The position numbers and the translations under genes were made by a program. Under the pieces are notes generated by a model, which was not told where the DNA came from, searched no databases, and was given only the letters and a program-made list of their open reading frames with translations. A stretch of DNA of 33,469 bases from Candidatus Hydrogenedentota bacterium. Lineage in GTDB: Bacteria; Hydrogenedentota; Hydrogenedentia; Hydrogenedentales; SLHB01. Positions within the stretch are counted from its first letter, which is position 1; each line of letters opens with the position of its first letter. Location of the stretch: NCBI GenBank assembly GCA_019695095.1, contig JAIBAQ010000054.1, positions 1 through 33,469 of the forward strand. The letters run 5' to 3'. Shown piece after piece: positions 7,767 to 16,381 of the stretch.

Positions 7767-8515
7767 GACTCGACCTCCCTTTCCGACTCCACGTCTTCCC
7801 GCTCGATTTCCTTCAGGAGCGCACGATCCTCGTTGTCACAGGCCTCGAGCAAATCCGGACGCCGGTGTTTCGTTATCCGCAGGGCTTCTTTCCGCCGCCA
7901 CCGGCGAATGGCCGCATGATTACCTTCCCGCAACACCGCCGGCACTTCCATCCCGCGGAAGACCGGCGGCCGCGTGTACTGCGGCGAGCCCAAAATCCCA
8001 TCATAAAACGAGTCCGTCGCAACGGACTCCCAATCGCCGACCACACCGGGAATCATCCGGCTCAACGCCTCGATGACCACCAGCGCAGGCAACTCGCCAC
8101 CGCTGAGCACGTAGTCTCCAATGGAGATCTCGTCCGTGCACAACGCTTGGCTCACGCGCTCGTCCACGCCCTCGTATCGGGCGCAGACCAGCACCAAGTC
8201 CGGGTGTTGCGCCAATTCGCGCACCAACCCTTGCGTCAATGGCCGCCCTCGCGGCGACATCAGGATCACCCGTTCGAGCGAGTTTCGCCCGCGCAAGCTT
8301 TCCACCGCCGCGAACAGCGGTTCACACTTCATCACCATTCCCGGGCCGCCGCCAAACGGCGCATCGTCCACCGTGCGGTGCCGGTCCGTCGCAAACGAGC
8401 GAATGTCCGTCACCTCTACCGTGAGCGCGTCTCGCTCGATGGCCTTTCCGAGGAGGCTCACCTTCAAGGGAGCCTCGAAGAACTCGGGAAATATCGTAAG
8501 AACGTCAATCCTCAT
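7763..8515 (-). CDS. trmD: tRNA (guanine37-N1)-methyltransferase
   Basis: TrmD methylates G37 next to the anticodon of tRNAs for Leu, Pro and Arg using S-adenosylmethionine, which prevents +1 frameshifting. The family starts M-R-[IF]-D-[VI]-L-T-[IL]-F-P, so I use the ATG at 8515 (250 residues) rather than the ATG at 8527. Conserved stretches are [40 protein letters not shown] (the trefoil-knot cofactor loop), [16 protein letters not shown] and [13 protein letters not shown]. The start overlaps the rimM stop by 11 bases and the end overlaps rplS by 4. No clear ribosome site is present, in keeping with translational coupling. Confidence 0.96.
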   Translation of the reverse strand: MRIDVLTIFPEFFEAPLKVSLLGKAIERDALTVEVTDIRSFATDRHRTVDDAPFGGGPGMVMKCEPLFAAVESLRGRNSLERVILMSPRGRPLTQGLVRELAQHPDLVLVCARYEGVDERVSQALCTDEISIGDYVLSGGELPALVVIEALSRMIPGVVGDWESVATDSFYDGILGSPQYTRPPVFRGMEVPAVLREGNHAAIRRWRRKEALRITKHRRPDLLEACDNEDRALLKEIEREDVESEREVES

Positions 8516-9032
8516 CGTCGACCGCATACGGCCCGTATTCGCCTACAACGACTTGGCCTTCGTTCCAATGTATCGATTCAACTATTGACTCAATGACCGG
8601 AAGCAAGAAACGCTTGCCTGTCGCGGTCTCTATCTCAATGACGTCGTTCGCACCGGTTTCCATCGCGTCGCGAATCGTTCCAATCCGCTCGCCCCGGTTC
8701 GACACGACCTCAAGTCCAATCAATTCCGAAACTTCGTACTCGCCCGCTTGCCGCGCCGAAGATGTCTCCGGCTCGACGTACACGACGGCATTTCGCATGC
8801 CCGCCACCGCGTCTCTAGGCACTCCCGCGGCCAACGCGATCACAATCCACTCGTTACCCGCTGTCACGTTCGCCACTTTGCACCGAACGGGGGTGTTCGC
8901 AGAACGGCCCACGTAGACCCAATCCGCGCCCTCGATTCGGCTTCTCCCAGACCTGCGCGGCTGCACACGCAACTCACGCCGGGCCGGATTCACCGACCGC
9001 ACCACGCCAATCTCGACCCACGAGCCGGTCAT
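8505..9032 (-). CDS. rimM: Ribosome maturation factor RimM
   Basis: RimM binds S19 and helps 30S head assembly and 16S processing. The 175-residue protein has the two beta-barrel domains. The N-terminal RimM domain starts VEIGVVRSVNPARRELRVQP. The C-terminal PRC barrel holds GEYEVSELIGLEVVSNRGE, GTIRDAMETGANDVIEIE and LLPVIESIV. The position between khpA and trmD is standard. The more divergent N-terminal half lacks the common G-x-H-G-x-x-G-x-x-x-V form, having RRELRV instead. Confidence 0.92.
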   Translation of the reverse strand: MTGSWVEIGVVRSVNPARRELRVQPRRSGRSRIEGADWVYVGRSANTPVRCKVANVTAGNEWIVIALAAGVPRDAVAGMRNAVVYVEPETSSARQAGEYEVSELIGLEVVSNRGERIGTIRDAMETGANDVIEIETATGKRFLLPVIESIVESIHWNEGQVVVGEYGPYAVDDED

Positions 9033-9047
9033 GGCGCGGCTGCGCCG

Positions 9048-9287
9048 CTACTCCACAATCTGCAGAACGGCGCGCGTGTCGGACTTCGTCGTAGCTGACG
9101 CCAAGAGCGAGCGCATCGCCTTTGCGGTTTTGCCGTTCTTCCCGATGACTTTTCCCATGTCCTCGGGGTTCACGCGCAACTCCACAATCTGGCCCTCTTC
9201 GCTCTCGATAGTCCGCACATTCACGTCTTCGGGGTGCGTTACGAGTTTCTTCGCAACGAACTCAACCAAATCGTTCAGTTGTGCCAT
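9048..9287 (-). CDS. khpA: KH-domain RNA-binding protein KhpA
   Basis: KhpA is a small single-KH protein that binds RNA, often with KhpB, and is nearly always encoded between rpsP and rimM. The KH core is visible as VELRVNPEDMGKVIGKNGKTAKAM, with GKNG as the G-x-x-G RNA-binding loop, followed by the helix SLLASATTKSD. I prefer the ATG at 9287 (79 residues, MAQLNDLVEF...), with GAGG 10 bases upstream. The ATG at 9296 would add three residues and has its GAGG too close. Confidence 0.92.
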   Translation of the reverse strand: MAQLNDLVEFVAKKLVTHPEDVNVRTIESEEGQIVELRVNPEDMGKVIGKNGKTAKAMRSLLASATTKSDTRAVLQIVE

Positions 9288-9308
9288 GTTCGTCATGCCT
9301 CATCCGCG

Positions 9309-9599
9309 CTACGCGGACGCCTCGCCTTCAGACTTTGCGCCAGATGCATGCGCGGCCATGACACCCTTCTTCGTCAGCATCGCGCGAACGGTTTCCGAAG
9401 GCTTCGCGCCCTTCGTCAGCCACGCAAGCGCTTTTGCCTCGTCGATTTCCGCCTGCGGCTCGGGCTTTGCGCACGGCTGGTATACGCCGATCTGGTCAAT
9501 GACCCGCCCACGGGTCCGATCCCGCGAGTCCATCACTACCACCCGGTAGTACGGCGCGTGCGTGCGCCCGCCGCGCTGCAATCGAATTACTGTCGCCAT
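9309..9599 (-). CDS. rpsP: 30S ribosomal protein S16
   Basis: The 96-residue protein begins with the typical MATVIRLQRGGRTHAPYYRVVV and continues DSRDRTRGRVIDQIGVYQP, both hallmarks of S16. The segment ALAWLTKGAKPSETVRAML follows, then a short Ala/Glu-rich tail. AAGGA lies 6 bases before the ATG. It lies 55 bases after ffh and 21 bases before khpA. One of its roles is 16S central/5' domain folding during 30S assembly. Confidence 0.97.
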   Translation of the reverse strand: MATVIRLQRGGRTHAPYYRVVVMDSRDRTRGRVIDQIGVYQPCAKPEPQAEIDEAKALAWLTKGAKPSETVRAMLTKKGVMAAHASGAKSEGEASA

Positions 9600-9654
9600 G
9601 TCTCTTCCTTAGTCTCCCTGTTGACCGTTCTCTACGTCGTGTATTGGCTCGGGT

Positions 9655-10986
9655 TTAAAATCCCGGCATGCGCATCATGTGGCGCTTCTTTCCGCCGCCC
9701 TTCATCATCTGCTGCATCATCTTCTTCATCTTCTCGAAGTCCTTCAGCAGCCGGTTCACTTCCTGCACCGAAGTGCCGCTGCCGTCCGCGATCCGAAGGC
9801 GTCTGCTCCCGTTGATAATCTTCGGGTTCTGACGCTCCTTACGCGTCATCGAGTTGATGATCGCTTCGGTGTACTTCAATTCGTCCGCGTCAAACTCAAA
9901 ATCGTCGCCAAGCATTTTCGACATGCCCGGAATCTTCTTCACCAAATCGCCCAGCGGCCCCATCTTCTTGACCTGCTTGAGCTGATCCATGAAGTCTTCG
10001 AGGTCCCAGTTGGCCTTCTTGGCCTTCTTCTGGAACTCAATCGCCTTGTCGCGATCGATGACTTCCTGGGCCTTCTCGACCAGCGACACGATATCGCCCA
10101 TGCCGAGAATCTGGTCCGCCATCCGCCTTGGATGGAACGGCTCCAGGGCGTCGAGCTTTTCGCCCGTACCCACGAACTTGATTGGGCAACCCGTCACATG
10201 GATCAAGCTGATGGCCGCGCCGCCACGCGCGTCGCCGTCCATCTGCGTCAAAATCACGCCCGTGAGCGGCAAGTTCGCGTGGAACTGTTTCGCCGAGTTC
10301 ACCGCGTCCTGACCGGTCATCGCGCTCGCGACAAACAGAATCTCGTGCGGCTTCACCTGCGCGTGAATGCGCCGCACTTCCGCCATCATCTCGTCGTCCA
10401 CATGCAGGCGGCCCGCAGTATCGAGGATGATGATGTCGCAATTGCGCATCTGGGCTTCGCCCAGCGCCATCACGCACGTATTCACCGGGTCCGCGTGCTC
10501 GCCAAGACTAAAACTCTCGACGCCCGCCTGCTGCGCCACGACTTCCAACTGCTTGATAGCCGCGGGCCTGTATACGTCTGCGCCGACCAGCAACGGCCTG
10601 CGCCCGTTCTTCTTCAGAAATGCCGCCAGCTTACCGGCCGAGGTCGTCTTACCTTGACCCTGGAGACCCACCATCATGATGATTGACGGCGGCGTCTGCG
10701 ACAGCGTCAGCGGAACATTCGACTCGCCCATGATCTTGATCAACTCGTCGTGAACGATCTTCACGATAAGCTGACCCGGCTGGATACTCGCCATCACCTC
10801 CTGGCCGAGGGCGCGCTCCTGCACATCCGCAATGAACTGCTTGACAACCTTATAGTTAACATCGGCTTCAAGCAGCGCCATCCGGATTTCCTGGAGGCTG
10901 TCCTTCATGTTCTTCTCGGTCAGTTTTCCCTGACCTCGAATATTCTTGAAGACGCGATCCAGTTTCTGAGAAAGCGATTCGAACAT
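9655..10986 (-). CDS. ffh: Signal recognition particle GTPase Ffh (SRP54)
   Basis: Ffh binds 4.5S RNA and hydrophobic signal sequences and brings ribosomes to FtsY and the Sec translocon. The 443-residue length is normal. The N domain (MFESLSQKLDRVFKNIRGQG) is followed by the G domain: P-loop GLQGQGKTTSAGKLA, LVGADVYRPAA (G2), DTAGRL (G3), TQMDGDARGGAA (G4) and GTGEKLDALEPFHP. The methionine-rich M domain (about 320-443) carries SRRLRIADGSGTSVQEVNRLL, the RNA-binding helix, and ends in KKMMQQMMKGGG and HMMRMPGF. It heads the operon. A plausible promoter lies at 11057-11086. No clear Shine-Dalgarno is seen before its ATG. Confidence 0.97.
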   Translation of the reverse strand: MFESLSQKLDRVFKNIRGQGKLTEKNMKDSLQEIRMALLEADVNYKVVKQFIADVQERALGQEVMASIQPGQLIVKIVHDELIKIMGESNVPLTLSQTPPSIIMMVGLQGQGKTTSAGKLAAFLKKNGRRPLLVGADVYRPAAIKQLEVVAQQAGVESFSLGEHADPVNTCVMALGEAQMRNCDIIILDTAGRLHVDDEMMAEVRRIHAQVKPHEILFVASAMTGQDAVNSAKQFHANLPLTGVILTQMDGDARGGAAISLIHVTGCPIKFVGTGEKLDALEPFHPRRMADQILGMGDIVSLVEKAQEVIDRDKAIEFQKKAKKANWDLEDFMDQLKQVKKMGPLGDLVKKIPGMSKMLGDDFEFDADELKYTEAIINSMTRKERQNPKIINGSRRLRIADGSGTSVQEVNRLLKDFEKMKKMMQQMMKGGGKKRHMMRMPGF

Positions 10987-11056
10987 GGTTCTACACGGTC
11001 TCTGCCAAGGTTATTTTCCTTCGCCGGACATAATTCGCCCTATGGACGGACTGGGG

Positions 11057-11086
11057 AATATAGCATACGCCGGAAACCCGCTGCAA
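11057..11086 (-). promoter_or_regulatory. Candidate sigma-70 promoter of the ffh operon
   Basis: On the minus strand TTGCAG (11086-11081) and TATATT (11062-11057) are 18 bases apart. The -10 box matches 5 of 6 consensus positions and the -35 box matches 3 of 6. The start would be near 11050, leaving a leader of about 64 bases. Confidence 0.4.
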
Positions 11087-11152
11087 CTCGCGGTCGGCAA
11101 CGCTTCTGAGGCCATATTCCCGGCGCAGCATAGCCGCAATCAAATGAGACTC

Positions 11153-11682
11153 AACCACGGGTGAACACCGATGAACTCCGATAAACGAACCCAATTAGCG
11201 CACTGTTCTCGTGGCCGCTGGCACCCAACCTACTTGCAGTCTGCGGGATACCCCACGCCGCGCTCGGCGATCGCGGCGCTACCGGGGCCGCGTTTCGGGA
11301 AGTAGGCTCATGCGGGGTCTGTTGCGTTTGGCCCCACACTACGCTCGCACATTAAACGTCAGTCGCGTTCTTTGTAGCGCCCGGCTTCCACGCCGGGCTT
11401 CCCCAGACGAGGGATGCCGCACCCTGTGGCGCAGCCGCCCTCGGCGCGATTCAGTAGCGTAGCGCTCGCCGAGCGCGGCGCGGATAACCGAGGTCTCTGT
11501 TGTGGCTCCTAAGAAGGGGACGTTATAGGTTGCTTTCGTCCTTACAGGACTCACGTTGGTTGGGGGCGGTTACCTGGGGTTTCGATTCGCGTCGGTGACG
11601 CGAATCTTACCCCAGGCTGGAGTATTTCGCGCTTGCAGCGCTCTGGAGTATCGAGTCAAGTCGTCGGTGTTCACCCGTGGTT
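11153..11682. repeat. Gene-free block flanked by 22-base inverted repeats
   Basis: The arms 11153-11174 (AACCACGGGTGAACACCGAT...) and 11661-11682 (its complement) match at 21 of 22 positions and enclose 530 bases. The left arm is part of a decaying 10-base periodic motif (CACGGGTGAA, CACCGATGAA, CTCCGATAAA). A second inverted pair lies inside: CGCCGCGCTCGGCGA near 11255-11269 and its exact complement near 11467-11481. A 7-base hairpin GCCCGGC ttccac GCCGGGC sits at 11379-11398. No protein-coding gene is convincing. The block may be a composite of dispersed repeats or a MITE-like unit. Confidence 0.55.
11573..11616. repeat. Long hairpin inside the repeat block
   Basis: CCTGGGGT (11573-11580) pairs with ACCCCAGG (11609-11616). 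Inside them GATTCGCGTC (11584-11593) pairs perfectly with GACGCGAATC (11597-11606) around a GGT loop. The total is 18 paired bases with a small internal loop. No U-tract follows, so it is unlikely to be a terminator. Confidence 0.65.
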
Positions 11683-11748
11683 AAGTCACTTTTGGTTGCG
11701 GCTATGCCGTGCCAGGCTGTTATGTTTTGCGCCTTGCGGCGCGCAGGA
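11612..11748 (+). repeat. Two direct copies of a CCAGGCTG / GCGC-hairpin repeat, 100 bases apart
   Basis: The units at 11612-11647 and 11712-11748 start with the same CCAGGCTG and share the layout T-rich spacer, GCGC(C)-TTGC-(G)GCGC hairpin, then C(T/A)GGA. They begin exactly 100 bases apart. Sequences of this form occur scattered in many environmental bacterial genomes (from memory); their role is not known to me. Confidence 0.45.
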
Positions 11749-12083
11749 CCTGGTAAGAAAACACTACACCAGCCATCCGGTGCAGCGTTCCGCCTTCTGC
11801 TCTGTTTAAGCCAGATTCTTCGCTACGCTCAGAATGACAAGTGGCAGTCTGTTTCTCACGCGCCGTCCCTCAACCACTGCGGTGGGCATAGCGACATCTC
11901 CGCAACACCATACGAAATGTGCCGCGCTATCTCCTTAGGTCATCCTGAGCGAAGCGAAGGATCTGGCTTAAGAACGATTCCTTGTAGTACCAGATGCTTT
12001 ACTGCCGCTCCTAAGAAACAAGCCGATCCTCTGGCATGTGATGCTCCTTCCGAGCGGTCGTTAGGGTGGGATCCGGGGTGGTA
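11749..12083. other. Remainder of the gene-free block downstream of the kdp operon
   Basis: Apart from the inverted repeat pair I see no gene, RNA or clear terminator here. The string GCTCCTAAGAA at 12007-12017 also occurs at 11505-11515, another sign that the whole 11-12 kb block is built of repeated pieces. Confidence 0.5.
11811..11966. repeat. Inverted pair of a 28-base dispersed repeat
   Basis: The sequence at 11811-11838, complemented, matches 11939-11966 (containing CTGAGCGAAGCGAAGGAT) at 25 of 28 positions. Each copy is itself a short hairpin (ATCCT/AGGAT around GAGCGAAGCGA). When translated this repeat gives the PERSEGS-type peptides often misannotated as genes. The two copies face each other across 100 bases. 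Confidence 0.6.
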
Positions 12084-13745
12084 TCAGTCCTCGGGATAGG
12101 TCAATGCCTCCAACAACGCGGCTGACTCTTTCGCCGTTCGCGCAGCGCGCGCAAATCGCCGGTCCTTAGCGGTCCGGCTGGCCAAAGCCAATAATTCCAC
12201 CTGCAATGCGGGCGTATCCGCAGGACACAGCGTCAGAAACACAAGCTCAATGGGTTTGCCCGTGGACTCATCTGAGACGCCGCCGTGCGTAATGCCAAGC
12301 GCCAGAATGGGCTGTTGAAGACCGTCAATGCGAGCGTGCGGAAATGCAACGCCCTCGTTAAAGAAGGTGCTTCCTTGGCTTTCCCGTTCGACAATTCGCG
12401 CGAAGACCGATTCCGTGGAAACTCCTACGCTCTCAACGTCAATCGCCTCCACCAATTTTCGGAGAAGGATGTCCTTCGCGACCGGTTCCTCCCATATCAC
12501 AACTCCGTTTGTGGCAAGGAGAGACCGTAAGCGCGCTGCGTCGGTTTCCACCATTCGAGTCTGACCTTCGTGGCCGCCCTTTGCAGACTCAACCGAAGCG
12601 GACTCCTGTCGCTCGGGCGCGCGCCGTGTATCCACTACCACAACGGTCGTGTCTCGGACCTTGTCCGTGAGCCGTTCGAGTATGTCTTTTCTGCCAAAGA
12701 CTCGTTTCCACCATGGCAACGGCGCGGGTGTGCCTATAACGATATGGCCGACGCGGTATTCTTTCACGAAACTGCCGATGGCGCTGACAACATCCCCGCC
12801 TTTGTACGTGAACACGATGGCGCCCAATTGCTTGGCCAGGGTCAGCGTGCCGGAGAGTTCGCGCTGCGTTTCCGCGTCGATGCGTGTCGCCGATTCGCGC
12901 GGTGTCTGCACGTACACCGCGTACCAATTCCGGTTGAGGCGGCCGGCAAGACGCGATCCGTACCGTAGCAGCCGTTCACTTTGCGGACCGCGCGAACTCA
13001 GGCACACCATGACCTGATCGGGGCTGACCGACTTCTCCTCGTCCGTGGGTTGCCTGCGGCGCGAATCAATCTGAGCCGCCAGTTCGCGCAGCGCCAACTC
13101 GCGCAATTGCTCCAAATTGGCCGGAGCGAAGAAGTTCGCCAACGCGCCTTCGACACGTTCCCGGGGATACACTTTGCCCTCGGCGAGCCGCTTGCGAAGG
13201 TCTTCGGATGACACGTCCACGTTTACAATCTGGTCGGCTTCGCTCAGCACGCTGTCGGGGATGCGTTCGCGCACGCGAATCCCGGTGGCGTGTTCCACCG
13301 CGTCGTAAAGGCTCTCGAGATGTTGCACGTTCAGCGTGGAGATGACGTGGATACCGTGCGAGAGAATGTCCTGCACGTCTTCGTATCGTTTGGCGTTCCG
13401 GCTGCCCGGAACATTCGTGTGTGCCAACTCATCGATGAGCACCACGGTTGGATTTCGCGCGAGGATGAGGTTGACATCCATTTCCTCGACCGTGATACCC
13501 CGATACTCTTGCCGCATGCGCGGCAACACTTCCAGTCCGTCAAGCAAAGCCTGGGTGTCGGCGCGGCCGTGGGTCTCCACGTAACCCACAACCACGTCGA
13601 TGCCCTCATCCTTCATGCGGTGAGCGTCCTGCAGCATCTCGTATGTTTTACCGACGCCCGCGCAATAGCCGAGATAGACCTTCAGCCGCCCGCGCTGTGA
13701 GCGGCGAATCATGCGAAGGAAGCTGTCGGCTTTGTCGTTGCTCAT
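12084..13745 (-). CDS. kdpD: KdpD N-terminal/USP protein fused to a PTS EIIA domain, without kinase
   Basis: The 553-residue protein has three parts. Residues about 18-230 are the KdpD N-terminal domain with P-loop GYCAGVGKT (26-34), VGYVETHGRADT and Walker-B-like LIDELAHTNVPGS (D105, E106). Residues about 242-375 are the KdpD universal-stress-protein domain (VMVCLSSRG...SERLLRYGSRLAGRL, then WYAVYVQTP). Residues about 402-553 are not KdpD: they resemble the PTS EIIA type 2/EIIA-Ntr fold with FPHARIDG, whose H470 is the expected phospho-accepting histidine. The second conserved EIIA histidine aligns with Q515. The four KdpD membrane helices, GAF, HisKA and HATPase domains are all absent, so it cannot act as a sensor kinase. 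It starts 7 bases after kdpC and ends the operon. Likely a soluble regulator of Kdp. Confidence 0.88.
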   Translation of the reverse strand: MSNDKADSFLRMIRRSQRGRLKVYLGYCAGVGKTYEMLQDAHRMKDEGIDVVVGYVETHGRADTQALLDGLEVLPRMRQEYRGITVEEMDVNLILARNPTVVLIDELAHTNVPGSRNAKRYEDVQDILSHGIHVISTLNVQHLESLYDAVEHATGIRVRERIPDSVLSEADQIVNVDVSSEDLRKRLAEGKVYPRERVEGALANFFAPANLEQLRELALRELAAQIDSRRRQPTDEEKSVSPDQVMVCLSSRGPQSERLLRYGSRLAGRLNRNWYAVYVQTPRESATRIDAETQRELSGTLTLAKQLGAIVFTYKGGDVVSAIGSFVKEYRVGHIVIGTPAPLPWWKRVFGRKDILERLTDKVRDTTVVVVDTRRAPERQESASVESAKGGHEGQTRMVETDAARLRSLLATNGVVIWEEPVAKDILLRKLVEAIDVESVGVSTESVFARIVERESQGSTFFNEGVAFPHARIDGLQQPILALGITHGGVSDESTGKPIELVFLTLCPADTPALQVELLALASRTAKDRRFARAARTAKESAALLEALTYPED

Positions 13746-13752
13746 CGTACGG

Positions 13753-14334
13753 CTATCGCAGCGCGTCGAGCGCCAGGTTTAGCGTGACCACATTGACACG
13801 AGGTTCACCGAGAATTCCCAGTGTGCGCCCCTCAGTATATTCCGCAATAAGCGCGTTTACTCGCTCTTCGGGAATTCCGCGCGCATTCGCAACGCGCGTA
13901 CACTGAAGCTCGGCATTGCGCGGACTGATATGTGGATCGAGACCGGAACCCGATGCCGTGACCGCGTCGGCGGGCACGCACTCGCCGGGAGACAGACCGT
14001 TTTCTTCGCGGTAGGCGCGCACGCGCTCCTCCACCGAGTCAATCAGCTTGCCCGAAATAGGCCCCAGGTTCGATCCGCCCGAAGCGGACGCGTCATATCC
14101 TGTTCCCGCTGCCGAGGGTCTTGGATGAAAGTACGCGGGTTTCGTGAACGGCTGCGCAATGAGCGCGCTGCCCACTACGGCGCCGTCCTTCATCAAGAGC
14201 GAGCCGTTGGCCTGACTGGGAAACGCCGTCTGAGCAACGGCCCACACAGCGGCGGGATACACTCCGCAAAGTATCGCGGCGAGTGCCAGCGTCGCAACGG
14301 CCGCAGGCCGCAAATATTCGACAAGCGTATTCAT
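13753..14334 (-). CDS. kdpC: Potassium-transporting ATPase subunit C
   Basis: KdpC is the single-span subunit that stabilises the KdpFABC complex and helps ATP binding. The 193-residue protein has one N-terminal helix (about 9-32). The family sequences follow: QANGSLL, GSALIAQPF, YFHPRPSAAG, ASGGSNLGP (the conserved S-x-G-S-N-x-G-P), GLDPHISPRNAELQ and RVANARG, then the Glu-rich C-terminus LGEPRVNVVTLNLALD. It is intact. It lies 11 bases after kdpB and 7 bases before the KdpD-like gene. Confidence 0.97.
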   Translation of the reverse strand: MNTLVEYLRPAAVATLALAAILCGVYPAAVWAVAQTAFPSQANGSLLMKDGAVVGSALIAQPFTKPAYFHPRPSAAGTGYDASASGGSNLGPISGKLIDSVEERVRAYREENGLSPGECVPADAVTASGSGLDPHISPRNAELQCTRVANARGIPEERVNALIAEYTEGRTLGILGEPRVNVVTLNLALDALR

Positions 14335-14345
14335 GGAGGTCTCCT

Positions 14346-16367
14346 TTACACGACGCCTGCGACGGACAGCACGACATCGATAAGCTTGATCCCCGCGAAC
14401 GGCGCGAGCACGCCACCCAATCCGTAGATCAGGAGATTGCGCCGCAGTAGTTCGATTGCGGGTAGCGGACGAAACGTCACACCGCGCAGCGCCAGCGGAA
14501 TCAGGGCAACAATGATCAACGCATTAAAGATCACGGCGCTCAAGATGGCGCTGTTCGCGGAACTCAACCGCATCACGTTGAGCGGTGCAACCACCGGATA
14601 CGCCGAGACGAACAATGCGGGAATGATGGCGAAGTACTTCGCAACGTCATTGGCGATGCTGAACGTCGTAAGCGCGCCGCGCGTAATAAGCATCTGTTTC
14701 CCGATTTCCACAATCTCGATGAGTTTCGTCGGATTGGAATCGAGGTCTACCATGTTCCCGGCCTCTTTTGCGGCCTGCGTACCGGTATTCATCGCGACTC
14801 CCACATCGGCCTGCGCGAGCGCCGGCGCGTCGTTCGTGCCGTCGCCGGTCATAGCAACGAGGCATCCCTTGCTTTGCTCCCGGCGAATCAGCGCCAGTTT
14901 GTCTTCGGGCTTCGCTTGCGCGAGGAACTCGTCAACACCGGACTCCTGGGCAATGGCGGCGGCCGTCAGCGGGTTGTCGCCCGTGATCATGATGGTTTTG
15001 ATGCCCATCGCGCGGAACCGCTCGAATCGTTCCCTTAATCCGCCCTTGACGATGTCCTTCAAATGCACGACGCCCAGCGCGCGTTGGTTGTCCGCGACGA
15101 CCAGCGGGGTCCCGCCGGATTGCGAAATGCGTTGCACGGCCAAACGCACCGATTCAGGAAACGGCGATCCGACAAACGTTTCGACGGCATCGGCCGCTCC
15201 TTTACGTATGGAATGCCCGTCGATGTCGATGCCGCTCATGCGCGATTGTGCGGTGAATGCTACGAACACCGCGTGGGGGAGATCGGCGATAGAACGCGCG
15301 CGCAGGCCGTGTTTCTTCGCAAGCACCACGATGCTGCGACCTTCCGGAGTCTCGTCGGCCAGCGATGCCAGTTGAGCCGCATTGGCCAATTCGTCTAAGG
15401 CGACGCCGTCCGCGGGGACGAACTCCGTGGCTTGGCGGTCCCCCAGCGTGATCGTGCCCGTTTTGTCGAGCAGCAGCACGTCAACGTCGCCGGCCGCTTC
15501 CACGGCGCGGCCACTCATCGCCAACACGTTCTTCTGCACCAGGCGGTCAATGCCCGCAATGCCAATTGCGCTCAGTAGGCCGCCAATAGTCGTCGGAATC
15601 AAGCAAACCAGGAGCGATACGAGTACCGTCAGCGATAAGGCGATTCCCGAGTACATGCCGAAGAACTTCAGCGAGACCACGGCGATGAGAAAGACGATCG
15701 TCAGGGCCGCGAGGAGAATCGTTAAAGCTATCTCATTGGGTGTCTTCTTGCGTTGCGCGGATTCCACCAAGGAAATCATATGGTCCAAGAAACTCTCGCC
15801 GGGATTTGCGGTAACGCGCACGACGATTTCGTCGCTGAGTACGCGCGTGCCACCGGTTACGGCGCTGCGATCGCCGCCCGCTTCGCGGATCACGGGCGCT
15901 GATTCGCCGGTGATAGCCGATTCGTCCACCGTTGCCGCGCCTTCGATGATTTCGCCATCGGCGGCAATCACTTCGCCCGCGCTTACGACGAAGATATCGC
16001 CCTTACGCAGTTCCGTCGCGCTGATGGTCAACACGGCCCCATTCGAGGCGCGCCGCCGCGCCAATGTCTGCGTGCGTGTTTTTCGGAGCGCGTTGGCCTG
16101 AGCCTTGCCGCGTCCTTCGGCCAGCGCTTCCGCGAAGTTCGCGAACAGCACCGTGAACCAAAGCCACGCGGCGATTTGCACACCGAAACCCAGGTGCTCG
16201 CCTTCAGGACGGAAGAGAATCCCTACGGTAGTGAGTAGCGCACCCACTTCCGTGACAAACATCACGGGATTGCGCACCATGCGGACCGGATTGAGCTTGA
16301 CAAAGGACTGTACCAGCGCTTGCGCCAGCAACGCCTGGTCCAGCAAAGAATGCTTCTTGGAGGCCAT
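14346..16367 (-). CDS. kdpB: Potassium-transporting P-type ATPase subunit B
   Basis: KdpB hydrolyses ATP to drive high-affinity K+ import through KdpA. The 673-residue protein has the P-type ATPase plan. The actuator loop ITGESAPV contains the Ser of the inhibitory phosphorylation site TGES. The phosphorylation motif is DKTGTITLG with D301. The nucleotide domain includes KGAADAVE, and the hinge is [21 protein letters not shown]. The final helices include [21 protein letters not shown] lies 10 bases before the ATG. It follows kdpA by 14 bases. No key residue is missing. Confidence 0.98.
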   Translation of the reverse strand: MASKKHSLLDQALLAQALVQSFVKLNPVRMVRNPVMFVTEVGALLTTVGILFRPEGEHLGFGVQIAAWLWFTVLFANFAEALAEGRGKAQANALRKTRTQTLARRRASNGAVLTISATELRKGDIFVVSAGEVIAADGEIIEGAATVDESAITGESAPVIREAGGDRSAVTGGTRVLSDEIVVRVTANPGESFLDHMISLVESAQRKKTPNEIALTILLAALTIVFLIAVVSLKFFGMYSGIALSLTVLVSLLVCLIPTTIGGLLSAIGIAGIDRLVQKNVLAMSGRAVEAAGDVDVLLLDKTGTITLGDRQATEFVPADGVALDELANAAQLASLADETPEGRSIVVLAKKHGLRARSIADLPHAVFVAFTAQSRMSGIDIDGHSIRKGAADAVETFVGSPFPESVRLAVQRISQSGGTPLVVADNQRALGVVHLKDIVKGGLRERFERFRAMGIKTIMITGDNPLTAAAIAQESGVDEFLAQAKPEDKLALIRREQSKGCLVAMTGDGTNDAPALAQADVGVAMNTGTQAAKEAGNMVDLDSNPTKLIEIVEIGKQMLITRGALTTFSIANDVAKYFAIIPALFVSAYPVVAPLNVMRLSSANSAILSAVIFNALIIVALIPLALRGVTFRPLPAIELLRRNLLIYGLGGVLAPFAGIKLIDVVLSVAGVV

Positions 16368-16381
16368 GATATCCGATTCCT

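Noticed and set aside
9679-10686. 335-codon plus-strand frame antisense to ffh
   Set aside because: It is His/Leu/Arg-rich antisense of a conserved gene; no start signal or domain.
11677-12099. 140-codon plus-strand frame in the repeat block
   Set aside because: Its translation is made of repeat-derived peptides (RYAQNDK, HPERSEGS) typical of false calls over dispersed repeats.
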